Origin: CAIYHK01 sp964638795
Lineage (GTDB): Bacteria > Actinomycetota > Acidimicrobiia > Acidimicrobiales > Ilumatobacteraceae
Reading direction: 5' to 3'
Assembly (NCBI GenBank): GCA_964638795.1
Contig: CAZXAX010000014.1
Location: 1-37,518 of the forward strand
Length of the DNA stretch: 37,518 nucleotides
Part shown: piece by piece, positions 1-7,385 of the stretch
How positions within the stretch are numbered: the first letter of the stretch is position 1
Layout: every line of letters starts with the position of its first letter
Notes under the pieces: generated by a model
What the model was told of the DNA's origin: nothing
Seen by the model: only the letters and a program-made list of their open reading frames with translations
The model's database searches: none
Made by a program: the position numbers and the translations under genes

Positions 1-500
1 TCGTTCGGACCAAATTGTGAACTGCCTGCAACCCCAGGTAGTCCAATCAGGGCTGCGTGTGCTGGCGCACCCGTTTCGACAATCACGAACACGCCGAGAT
101 GGGGGCGATAACTAATCGCTTTGTCGGAGACTCGAGTTCGCGTTGATGCAGAAGATTCACGGTGTCGCCCGATCACCCGAAGGCGTTCAGTCACGCTGAG
201 CTTCAACTTGATCTGATCAAGACTGTTTGTGTCAATCCGATCAAGATCGTTTTCGAACGAGTCAGCATCATCATCAATCAGTGCACCCCAGATGTAATGA
301 ACATCTGCGAACTTTGCGTCACGAATGAGCGAATAGTCCCGACAGTCAGGACTCACAACCCACATTGCCGAAGAGGAAACAGATTCGATGGTCTTCACGG
401 TGGGAAGGTATTCCAACTGATGCCATGAGTTGAAGGGAATGTGGGACTCCGGATCAGAGAGTTCGAAAAAGACCCAAGCTCCGAATTCAATTCGCCTCAC
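1..500 (-). CDS. Unidentified protein, N-terminal part (runs off the left edge)
   Basis: An uninterrupted minus-strand frame of 166 codons begins at GTG 500-498 and leaves the window at base 1. A good Shine-Dalgarno sequence (AGGAG, 6 nt before the GTG) and the 15-nt gap after the thiolase-like gene at 516 suggest one transcript. The product starts MRRIEFGAWVFFELSDPES. A WHQLEYLP stretch near residues 26-33 and a GVFVIVETG stretch near 136-144 faintly recall dimeric alpha/beta-barrel proteins, but this is weak inference. I do not recognise the family. Linkage to the thiolase/DUF35 pair suggests a role in the same acyl-CoA or ring-degradation pathway. Confidence 0.75.
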   Translation of the reverse strand, partial: MRRIEFGAWVFFELSDPESHIPFNSWHQLEYLPTVKTIESVSSSAMWVVSPDCRDYSLIRDAKFADVHYIWGALIDDDADSFENDLDRIDTNSLDQIKLKLSVTERLRVIGRHRESSASTRTRVSDKAISYRPHLGVFVIVETGAPAHAALIGLPGVAGSSQFGPN

Positions 501-515
501 GATTGGCTCCTGAAC

Positions 516-1697
516 TCAGATCGACAGCAGGATGCAGCCTGCAATTGGGCCCCCGCCGGCAGCTGCCACCGCAACGTTTACATCTTTTTTGGCTTGGCGT
601 TCGCCGCCTTCGCGCCAGAGTTGTGTGCACGCCTCGTGAATGAATCCATAACCATGCAAGCGACCCGCCGACAGCTGGCCGCCGTGAGTGTTGACAGGTA
701 GTTCACCTTCGAGCGATATGCGCCCACCACCTTCAATGAACTTTCCAACTTCACCCTGTGGGCAAAAACCAAGAGCTTCAATCCACTGAACGGTCAAGTA
801 ACTGAATCCGTCGTACAGTTCCGCTACATCCACATCGGCAGGTTTGATTTTTGTGTTTTCCCACATTGATGCAGCAGCATCATGGGCCGCCATTGTGGTC
901 AGATCGGCACGTTGATCCCAGGTGAACCGCTCATATAGACCGCCACCAAAAGCCTCAACTTTGATTGGCGTGCGGGGAAGACCTTTGGCTGCATCACGCC
1001 GCGACACGATGATCGCGATCGCACCATCGGCGGGAATGTCGCAGTCGTATAGACAGAATGGTGTGCTGATGATGCGCGCCGACATGTAATCGTCAAGAGT
1101 TAGCGGATCGCGGTAGATGCCTGCGGGGTTAAGGCCAGCGTTACGACGCGCGTTGAGTGCGATCATGGCTAGTTGCTCACGAGTCATACCGTTGCGATGC
1201 ATGTAGGCATCGCAAAGCATTGCGATCCAGTTGGCGGCTGAAATAGCACCGTAAGGAGCTGTCCATTCCATGAATCCACTTGCGCGGTATGGGCCACGGA
1301 ACGAACCACCAAAACCACCAGAGCCTTGCGCGGTTGACTCCCAAACCGAACGGAAGCAGACCACATGGTTGGCGAATCCCAGTGAAACTGCCATGCAGGC
1401 TTCCATGAGTGGCCCGAGTTGACCTGCAACTTCACTAGCCCCGAGATACCACTTTGCTTTGATTCCAAGTGCGGCGTGGAGTTGGGTAGTGCTCGCACCT
1501 GACATTCCTGTTGCGCCAAGACCAGGGCCTGGATAGGAAGCAACACCATCGATGTCCTCCACGCTGAGACCTGCATCTGCAATTGCTTTCTTGCACGCCT
1601 CAATGGTGAGGTCAAAGCCTGTTCTGCCCAATCGGCGCCCCGTTTGAGATTGCCCGATGCCGGTAATTACCGCACGGCCCTGCAGATCGCCGCTCAT
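516..1697 (-). CDS. Thiolase-fold protein of the SCP-x/Ltp2 type (possible acyl-CoA aldolase)
   Basis: A 393-residue thiolase-superfamily protein. I chose ATG 1697 because it overlaps the upstream DUF35 stop as ATGA; a TTG at 1727 would add ten residues. Family marks are YDGFS (Tyr about 295), NTHGG (about 336-340) and HGYGF (about 348-352). Where degradative thiolases carry the nucleophilic Cys of a CSSG-like loop, this protein has GASEVAGQ (about 86-93). The second catalytic Cys near the C-terminus is also absent; the sequence there is AAAGGGPIAG. Known relatives that pair with a DUF35 protein, such as Ltp2-ChsH2, are retro-aldolases cleaving beta-hydroxyacyl-CoA side chains. Aldolase activity here is therefore plausible inference; the substrate is unknown. 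Confidence 0.88.
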   Translation of the reverse strand: MSGDLQGRAVITGIGQSQTGRRLGRTGFDLTIEACKKAIADAGLSVEDIDGVASYPGPGLGATGMSGASTTQLHAALGIKAKWYLGASEVAGQLGPLMEACMAVSLGFANHVVCFRSVWESTAQGSGGFGGSFRGPYRASGFMEWTAPYGAISAANWIAMLCDAYMHRNGMTREQLAMIALNARRNAGLNPAGIYRDPLTLDDYMSARIISTPFCLYDCDIPADGAIAIIVSRRDAAKGLPRTPIKVEAFGGGLYERFTWDQRADLTTMAAHDAAASMWENTKIKPADVDVAELYDGFSYLTVQWIEALGFCPQGEVGKFIEGGGRISLEGELPVNTHGGQLSAGRLHGYGFIHEACTQLWREGGERQAKKDVNVAVAAAGGGPIAGCILLSI

Positions 1698-2116
1698 GAT
1701 GACACCGGTCTGAACACTGGAACCCAAACATCTTCGTAATGTTCAAATTCGACTTGAACTTTCATGCCGATGTGCACGGCTTCAGGCGGACAACCAATCA
1801 CATTTGTGGTCAAACGCGTGGATGGATCTTCTTCGAGTTCAACAATTGCCACCGAAAACGGAGACGGCATGGCGGGGTTGAAAGAATGAACATTGATGGT
1901 CTTGGCAGCAACAGTCGCCTTGCCTGACACCGGTCGGGGCTCAACATTGACACTTTGGCAGTGGTAGCAAGCTGGCGCAGGCGGATGAATTAAGCCTGCA
2001 CAATCGAGACATTTGTAGATCAGCAACTCACCACGCTCACCACCAGTCCAGAACGCCCGAGATTCATCGGTGATTTCAGGCAGGATCCGTGTTTCGGGAG
2101 ATTTGTAATCGCTCAC
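1694..2116 (-). CDS. DUF35 / OB-fold acyl-CoA-associated protein with zinc ribbon
   Basis: A 140-residue protein with an N-terminal rubredoxin-like zinc ribbon (C-x2-C-x10-C-x2-C, from YKCLDC to CYHC) followed by an OB fold, the DUF35 architecture. The open frame reaches 2311, but GTG 2116 sits 5 nt after a strong AAAGGAG site and gives the family's usual length. A TAAGGT element lies further upstream. The stop overlaps the thiolase-like start by 4 nt, implying translational coupling. DUF35 proteins form complexes with thiolase-fold enzymes and help bind the CoA substrate, so these two products probably act as one complex. Confidence 0.9.
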   Translation of the reverse strand: MSDYKSPETRILPEITDESRAFWTGGERGELLIYKCLDCAGLIHPPAPACYHCQSVNVEPRPVSGKATVAAKTINVHSFNPAMPSPFSVAIVELEEDPSTRLTTNVIGCPPEAVHIGMKVQVEFEHYEDVWVPVFRPVSS

Positions 2117-2183
2117 CAGGCTCCTTTCCTCGATCTCTGACCTTAGTGCTGTGGACCTAGGGTGGAAGGTGAGGTCACTAGAA

Positions 2184-2624
2184 ATGGGGTCGAGCATGCT
2201 GACAGATCTGAATGGAAAGTTCATCGTTGTTGCAATCACTCGCGATGAAACACGAATTTGGCTCTCGGATGCCTCGCGCGGAACCGCCCCCGAAGTAATC
2301 ACCCGTCCCAAACATGACGAGGCGCATCGACACGTTCGAGAAGCACAGGCAAACCATGGTCACAATTCAAATCACGGTGAGCGCGAGTACCTAGAGCAGA
2401 TATCAATAGCAATAGCGGGCGCTGCTGATGTTCTCGTTGTGGGCCACGGCAAAGGCAAATCCAATGCCATGATCAGGTTCATTCAGCATCTGGAGCGCCA
2501 CCATGTCGCGACAGCCAAGAAGGTGGTCGGGGCCATAGACGCAAATCTGCCAGCATTGACGGAGCCTGAAATCCTCGCTATTGCGCGGGATTGGTTTGAG
2601 GATCACAAACACGAACTTGTATAG
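2184..2624 (+). CDS. Small eRF1-domain-like protein ('translational machinery' family)
   Basis: A 146-residue protein. The region VLVVGHGKGKSNAMIRF followed by HHVATAKKVVGAID resembles the C-terminal part of bacterial eRF1-like (baeRF / 'translational machinery protein') families, whose exact role is poorly known. A His-rich linker (HDEAHRHVREAQ to HGHNSNHGE) lies in the middle. ATG 2184 follows AAGGTGAGG by 8 nt; ATG 2196 and GTG 2151 are alternatives. A TAGGGT element at 2158-2163 may be its -10 box. The first sulfotransferase gene begins 3 nt after its stop, so it may lead that operon. Family call is moderate. Confidence 0.75.
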   Translation: MGSSMLTDLNGKFIVVAITRDETRIWLSDASRGTAPEVITRPKHDEAHRHVREAQANHGHNSNHGEREYLEQISIAIAGAADVLVVGHGKGKSNAMIRFIQHLERHHVATAKKVVGAIDANLPALTEPEILAIARDWFEDHKHELV

Positions 2625-2626
2625 AA

Positions 2627-3650
2627 CGTGACTAATCGTCTCTTTTTTCATATTGGTCTTCCGAAGACTGGTACTACGTACTTGCAGGATTCTCTGTGGG
2701 CGCGTAAGGGTCAGTTGCGGCGTGCGGGGTTTTTGGTGCCTTTGCGTAGTGGTTATATGCATTATGCGGCTGCGTTGGAGATGCGGGGTGTGTTGCCGGC
2801 GCATTTAGAGAAGTTTGCTGGTGTGTTGGATCGGCTTGTTGCGCGTCTTAATGAGTGGGATGGTGATGCGATTGTTTCGCATGAGCTTTTCACGATGGCT
2901 TCTGCGGAGCAGATTGATGCTTTGTTTGCACGTTTGCGGGTTGGTGAGTTGCACATTGTGATTACTGCTCGTGATGTTGCGCGTCAGGTTCCTGCTGATT
3001 GGCAAGAGACTGTGAAGAATGGTTATCGGTTTGATTACGGCAAGTATGTGGATGATCTTGTTCGTGATGATCCAAGCACGTTTTTTTGGCAGATGCAGGA
3101 CATTCCGTCGATTGGGGATCGTTGGTGTCGTGGGGTGCCACCTGAGCGTGTGCATGTGATTACTGTTCCGGGTTCGGGGGCGGCTCCTGATGAGTTGTGG
3201 CGTCGTTTTTGTTCGGTGCTTGGTATTGATCCGGATGTGTTTCGTGGTGCTGAGCGTCCAATGAATACTTCTATGGGTGTTGCTGGAACCGAGTTCATTC
3301 GGCAGATTCCTGAGTTTGTTGGTGAGGGCCCGCCGATTACGCCGGAGTTTCGTCATCCTTTGATCAAGATTCTTTTGGCTCAGACGATTATTGCTCAGCA
3401 TGATGATGTTCCGATTGGGTTGCAGGCAGCTCATAGGGATTGGTTTATTGAAAAATCGGTTAGTTATGTTGATTACATCAAGCGACATAATTTTCATGTT
3501 GTTGGTGATTTGGATTCGTTGATTTCTCGGCCGGAGCAGTTGCCTGATCATGTGACTCCGACTGCGGCTCAGGTGGTTGATGCTGGGATAACGGGGATTA
3601 TTGGTTTGATTGAGGAACGCGCCGAATACGAAAAACGCCTAAAACAAGAG
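2627..3650 (+). repeat. 1,024-bp direct repeat, copy 1 (catalytic domain of A1)
   Basis: This block matches 5015-6038 with no difference that I can find, at an offset of 2,388 bp. It starts one base before the GTG and ends after codon 341. Flanking sequence on both sides differs between copies. Its coding strand is unusually G/T-rich: for example 2821-2880 has 45 of 60 bases G or T, against 35 of 60 in 3961-4020 of B1. Confidence 0.95.
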
Positions 3651-3815
3651 CTGGAGAAGATTAATAAAGAGATTCACTCGGTAGATGAAGAGACAAGACG
3701 CGTAGCTAATGAGAATCAGATTTTGGGCTCGATACGCGGAGGCATTTATGCCGTGCGTAAAGCTCTGCCAAAGAGAATCCGATCTGCTGTTAGTAGAACT
3801 CCGGTTGAGAAATAA
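2628..3815 (+). CDS. Sulfotransferase-like protein A1
   Basis: A 395-residue cytosolic sulfotransferase-type protein. The PAPS 5'-phosphosulfate loop is visible at residues 10-20 (GLPKTGTTYLQ). A second conserved stretch, ITARDVARQVPADW, fits the 3'-phosphate-binding region. Residues 1-341 form the catalytic domain; about 342-395 are a Lys/Glu-rich probable coiled coil with SIRGGIYAVRKAL and a basic end. It starts at GTG, 3 nt after the eRF1-like gene, without a clear Shine-Dalgarno sequence. Its stop overlaps the B1 start as TAATG. DNA for residues 1-341 is identical to A2. Similar ~390-residue proteins occur in Actinobacteria, often presumed to sulfate surface glycans; the acceptor here is unknown. 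Confidence 0.88.
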   Translation: MTNRLFFHIGLPKTGTTYLQDSLWARKGQLRRAGFLVPLRSGYMHYAAALEMRGVLPAHLEKFAGVLDRLVARLNEWDGDAIVSHELFTMASAEQIDALFARLRVGELHIVITARDVARQVPADWQETVKNGYRFDYGKYVDDLVRDDPSTFFWQMQDIPSIGDRWCRGVPPERVHVITVPGSGAAPDELWRRFCSVLGIDPDVFRGAERPMNTSMGVAGTEFIRQIPEFVGEGPPITPEFRHPLIKILLAQTIIAQHDDVPIGLQAAHRDWFIEKSVSYVDYIKRHNFHVVGDLDSLISRPEQLPDHVTPTAAQVVDAGITGIIGLIEERAEYEKRLKQELEKINKEIHSVDEETRRVANENQILGSIRGGIYAVRKALPKRIRSAVSRTPVEK

Positions 3816-4987
3816 TGGCGCGACGTCTTTTCATGCATGTGGGCACGCCCAAATCAGGTACTACTTACCTGCAAGACACGTTGTGGAGTCATAAGTCTGG
3901 TCTGAGTTCAGAAGGAGTCCTGGTGCCGCTTAAGGGCCCACTATGGCACTGGGCAGCGGCAATTGAGATGGGTGATCGCGAACTGGATCTCGGGACTCGA
4001 ACGGGAGCGTTGCAGCGATTGATTTCTGCAACTAACAAATGGGAAGGCGATGTAATTGTCTCGAGTGAGTTTTTCCTCAATGCAACTCGGGAGAAGGTGG
4101 CCGAGTTTTTCTCGCAGCTGAATTGCGACGAGATCCATGTGATTATCACGGCACGCAAGTTGCTGTTACAGGTGCCTTCTGCTTGGCAACAAGGTGTCAA
4201 GAATGGGAATCCGATCACCTACGGGGAATTCCTTGCGTCAGCAATGGAGGATCGTGAAAAGAAATCATTTTGGCGTAGTCATAACACGGAGAGGATCGCT
4301 CGTCGATGGAGCCCAAATCTTTCTCCCCGGAATGTGCACATAGTTGTAGCGCCGGGTCGTGGTGCGGCGCCCGATGAGTTGTGGCGGCGGTTTTGCAGCG
4401 TGACGAACATAGATTCACAGAAGTTTTCCGGATTATCGGTTTCGCGTAACCCAACTTTGGGAGTTGCATCTACCGAACTAATTCGAAAGATACTTTCGAA
4501 AAGCGCAATGGCATCACCTGCAAACAGTCAGTTGCGTCGTGATGGCGTGGTTCGGAACTTGGCGATGGAAATTTTGGTACAATTTCATGACGAACCAATT
4601 GGTTGTCCAATTGAAGTCCAGCCGTGGTTTGTCGAGCAGTCAGAGTTAATTACAGCCGCCATTGAGAAGAACGGTTATCACATTGTCGGCGACCTAGGCG
4701 AGATGCGTTCATCGCTACTCGATGTTCCCGACCATAAGCAACCCGAAGATTGGCAGGTATTGCATACAGCTCTTGTCGGGGCCTTGGGTTTAATGCGTGA
4801 GCGCGATTCATTTCGGAAAGCTATGAACACCGAAGTTAAGACCAGGCAGAAGTGTCTTGTCGAAAGCAAGGCCAAACTGGCAGCAGTTTTGGATGAGAAT
4901 CGGCGCCTACGTTCCGTTCGTGGTGGCGCGAAAACCGTTTCAAGTGGCATAAAGCGCCGAGTGCGACGGCTAATCTTGAAAAGTTGA
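3815..4987 (+). CDS. Sulfotransferase-like protein B1
   Basis: A 390-residue paralogue of A1 with the PAPS loop GTPKSGTTYLQ (about 10-20), ITARKLLLQVPSAW, and a C-terminal segment of coiled-coil character ending in a conserved basic tail (LRSVRGG, then KRRVRRLI). It starts at ATG within TAATG shared with the A1 stop, so translation is probably coupled. Its counterpart B2 has exactly the same length but only roughly half the residues match by eye. Codon usage is ordinary for the window, unlike the G/T-rich A block. Acceptor unknown. Confidence 0.87.
   Translation: MARRLFMHVGTPKSGTTYLQDTLWSHKSGLSSEGVLVPLKGPLWHWAAAIEMGDRELDLGTRTGALQRLISATNKWEGDVIVSSEFFLNATREKVAEFFSQLNCDEIHVIITARKLLLQVPSAWQQGVKNGNPITYGEFLASAMEDREKKSFWRSHNTERIARRWSPNLSPRNVHIVVAPGRGAAPDELWRRFCSVTNIDSQKFSGLSVSRNPTLGVASTELIRKILSKSAMASPANSQLRRDGVVRNLAMEILVQFHDEPIGCPIEVQPWFVEQSELITAAIEKNGYHIVGDLGEMRSSLLDVPDHKQPEDWQVLHTALVGALGLMRERDSFRKAMNTEVKTRQKCLVESKAKLAAVLDENRRLRSVRGGAKTVSSGIKRRVRRLILKS
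3824..3864 (+). repeat. 41-bp perfect repeat at the start of B1 (partner at 6212-6252)
   Basis: Bases 10-50 of B1 are identical to bases 10-50 of B2 (6212-6252). They encode the PAPS loop region. Similarity drops soon afterwards. Confidence 0.85.
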
Positions 4988-5014
4988 ATCCGCTAATCGT
5001 CACATTGTTTGATG

Positions 5015-6038
5015 CGTGACTAATCGTCTCTTTTTTCATATTGGTCTTCCGAAGACTGGTACTACGTACTTGCAGGATTCTCTGTGGGCGCGTAAGGGTC
5101 AGTTGCGGCGTGCGGGGTTTTTGGTGCCTTTGCGTAGTGGTTATATGCATTATGCGGCTGCGTTGGAGATGCGGGGTGTGTTGCCGGCGCATTTAGAGAA
5201 GTTTGCTGGTGTGTTGGATCGGCTTGTTGCGCGTCTTAATGAGTGGGATGGTGATGCGATTGTTTCGCATGAGCTTTTCACGATGGCTTCTGCGGAGCAG
5301 ATTGATGCTTTGTTTGCACGTTTGCGGGTTGGTGAGTTGCACATTGTGATTACTGCTCGTGATGTTGCGCGTCAGGTTCCTGCTGATTGGCAAGAGACTG
5401 TGAAGAATGGTTATCGGTTTGATTACGGCAAGTATGTGGATGATCTTGTTCGTGATGATCCAAGCACGTTTTTTTGGCAGATGCAGGACATTCCGTCGAT
5501 TGGGGATCGTTGGTGTCGTGGGGTGCCACCTGAGCGTGTGCATGTGATTACTGTTCCGGGTTCGGGGGCGGCTCCTGATGAGTTGTGGCGTCGTTTTTGT
5601 TCGGTGCTTGGTATTGATCCGGATGTGTTTCGTGGTGCTGAGCGTCCAATGAATACTTCTATGGGTGTTGCTGGAACCGAGTTCATTCGGCAGATTCCTG
5701 AGTTTGTTGGTGAGGGCCCGCCGATTACGCCGGAGTTTCGTCATCCTTTGATCAAGATTCTTTTGGCTCAGACGATTATTGCTCAGCATGATGATGTTCC
5801 GATTGGGTTGCAGGCAGCTCATAGGGATTGGTTTATTGAAAAATCGGTTAGTTATGTTGATTACATCAAGCGACATAATTTTCATGTTGTTGGTGATTTG
5901 GATTCGTTGATTTCTCGGCCGGAGCAGTTGCCTGATCATGTGACTCCGACTGCGGCTCAGGTGGTTGATGCTGGGATAACGGGGATTATTGGTTTGATTG
6001 AGGAACGCGCCGAATACGAAAAACGCCTAAAACAAGAG
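5015..6038 (+). repeat. 1,024-bp direct repeat, copy 2 (catalytic domain of A2)
   Basis: Second copy of the block at 2627-3650. The shared sequence ends sharply at CAAGAG (6033-6038), after which the two A genes have unrelated-looking DNA but tails of the same length. Confidence 0.95.
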
Positions 6039-6203
6039 ATAAGGGATGTGAACGTTGCAATCCGTAAGGCGCGTGCAACCAAGCGCCGATTAAAACGCGA
6101 GAACGCGATGCTCCAGTCCATTCGCGGCGGCGTATATGCGCTACGTATGGCCGTAAAAAGAAAAGTGTTGAGCTTTGTTCGCAGCAAACGGAGAGCGAAG
6201 TAA
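5016..6203 (+). CDS. Sulfotransferase-like protein A2 (domain identical to A1)
   Basis: A 395-residue sulfotransferase-like protein beginning at GTG 28 nt after the B1 stop. Residues 1-341 are encoded by DNA that I find identical to A1, including the PAPS loop. From residue 342 the tail is different (IRDVNVAIRKARATKRRLKR instead of LEKINKEIHSVDEE) but keeps the layout: a charged helix, QSIRGGVYALRMAV and a basic end. The stop overlaps the B2 start as TAATG. The pair probably forms heteromers or works on the same substrate with different partners through the tails (inference). Confidence 0.88.
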   Translation: MTNRLFFHIGLPKTGTTYLQDSLWARKGQLRRAGFLVPLRSGYMHYAAALEMRGVLPAHLEKFAGVLDRLVARLNEWDGDAIVSHELFTMASAEQIDALFARLRVGELHIVITARDVARQVPADWQETVKNGYRFDYGKYVDDLVRDDPSTFFWQMQDIPSIGDRWCRGVPPERVHVITVPGSGAAPDELWRRFCSVLGIDPDVFRGAERPMNTSMGVAGTEFIRQIPEFVGEGPPITPEFRHPLIKILLAQTIIAQHDDVPIGLQAAHRDWFIEKSVSYVDYIKRHNFHVVGDLDSLISRPEQLPDHVTPTAAQVVDAGITGIIGLIEERAEYEKRLKQEIRDVNVAIRKARATKRRLKRENAMLQSIRGGVYALRMAVKRKVLSFVRSKRRAK

Positions 6204-7375
6204 TGGCGCGGCGTCTTTTCATGCATGTGGGCACGCCCAAATCAGGTACTACATACCTGCAGAACACGCTTTGGGAACATCAGAAATCTCTAAGGGACGC
6301 CGGAATCCTGTTGCCTTTGAATGGAATGGCCGACCACTGGACAGCGGCCATGGAGTTGCGGAATCAGAAGGCTTACGACCCTGGTAACAGGCACGGTGCG
6401 CTCAAGAAATTGGTTGCTGAGGTTAATTCGTGGCCTGGTGATGTGATTGTGAGCAGTGAGCTTTTCGGTCCCGCAACACCAAAACAGATCGAAAAGTTCT
6501 GGTCGCAGGTAAAAGCCGAAGAGAAACACATCATCGTTACCGCCAGGGACACTCTTCGCCAGGTGCCGTCAGAATGGCATGAAGGTGTCAAGAACGGCAA
6601 TGCCAGGCGCTTTCGAGAATTTGTCGCTTTAGCGAGTGTCGATCGGAATCAAGGGTTCTTTTGGCAACGACATAATGTGGCAGCGATTGCGCGGCGGTGG
6701 GGGAAGTATTCCGACCCGAGTCAAGTGCATATCGTGACGGTACCTAATCGTGAAGCGGGGCCAGACGAACTGTGGCGTCGATTTGCCTCAGTGGTCGGCA
6801 TTGATCCGAGCACTTACCTGGGTTCGCAGGCAGTAGTCAATGAATCAATTGGTAATGCGGCTACTGAACTTGTGCGTCGAATCATTGCTGCGAGTGATCT
6901 TGGAACTGTGGAAAAACAGGAACTTCGCCGACAGGGTTTGCGTCGAAGATTGGTTTTGCGGGTCCTCGTGAACTATCAGGACCAACCCATAGGTTGTCCA
7001 ACTGAGTCTCAACCATGGTTCGTAAAACAATCATCTGCGATGATCCAAAAAATTAGAGAAGCCGATTATCACGTTGTAGGCGATTTGCAGTCGTTGCAGT
7101 CAAAGCTTGAGGTGGTACCTGACTTCAAGGAGCCAGAAGACTGGCAGGTGCTACACGCCGGGCTCTTCGGTGCGCTTGGATTGCTTCGGGAACGTGACAG
7201 TTTCAGACTTGCCATGGCCGCTGAGCGTCAAGCCCGTAAGCAGATCTTGCGCGACCTCGAAGTGGAAGTAGCGACAGCTCAGGCCCTGAACGACAGGCTG
7301 CGCTCATTCCGCGGAAGTTTGAGAACCATCCAAAGCGGTATCAATAGACGACTTCGACGATTGTTGAGACGATAA
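6203..7375 (+). CDS. Sulfotransferase-like protein B2
   Basis: A 390-residue sulfotransferase-like protein and last gene of the array. It has the PAPS loop GTPKSGTTYLQ (about 10-20), VTARDTLRQVPSEW and a C-terminal helix with LRSFRGSLRTIQSG and NRRLRRLLRR. The first 50 bases are almost identical to B1; after that the two genes differ at many codons although their lengths are equal. Only 10 bp separate its stop from the convergent GGDEF/EAL gene. Confidence 0.87.
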   Translation: MARRLFMHVGTPKSGTTYLQNTLWEHQKSLRDAGILLPLNGMADHWTAAMELRNQKAYDPGNRHGALKKLVAEVNSWPGDVIVSSELFGPATPKQIEKFWSQVKAEEKHIIVTARDTLRQVPSEWHEGVKNGNARRFREFVALASVDRNQGFFWQRHNVAAIARRWGKYSDPSQVHIVTVPNREAGPDELWRRFASVVGIDPSTYLGSQAVVNESIGNAATELVRRIIAASDLGTVEKQELRRQGLRRRLVLRVLVNYQDQPIGCPTESQPWFVKQSSAMIQKIREADYHVVGDLQSLQSKLEVVPDFKEPEDWQVLHAGLFGALGLLRERDSFRLAMAAERQARKQILRDLEVEVATAQALNDRLRSFRGSLRTIQSGINRRLRRLLRR

Positions 7376-7385
7376 TCGGTCTTAT

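Noticed and set aside
2805..3551. A 248-codon antisense open frame, repeated at 5193-5939
   Set aside because: It is the complement of the G/T-rich A block, which leaves few stops. Its product is low-complexity (rich in Asn, Arg, Thr, Ile) and has no ribosome site.
2627..6038. Diversity-generating retroelement producing the variable A tails
   Set aside because: No reverse transcriptase or template/variable repeat pair is in the window, and changes in the tails are not confined to adenines.
2627..6038. Assembly artefact as the source of the identical block
   Set aside because: Flanks, tails and B genes differ between copies, so a simple duplicated contig end is unlikely; still worth checking by long reads.
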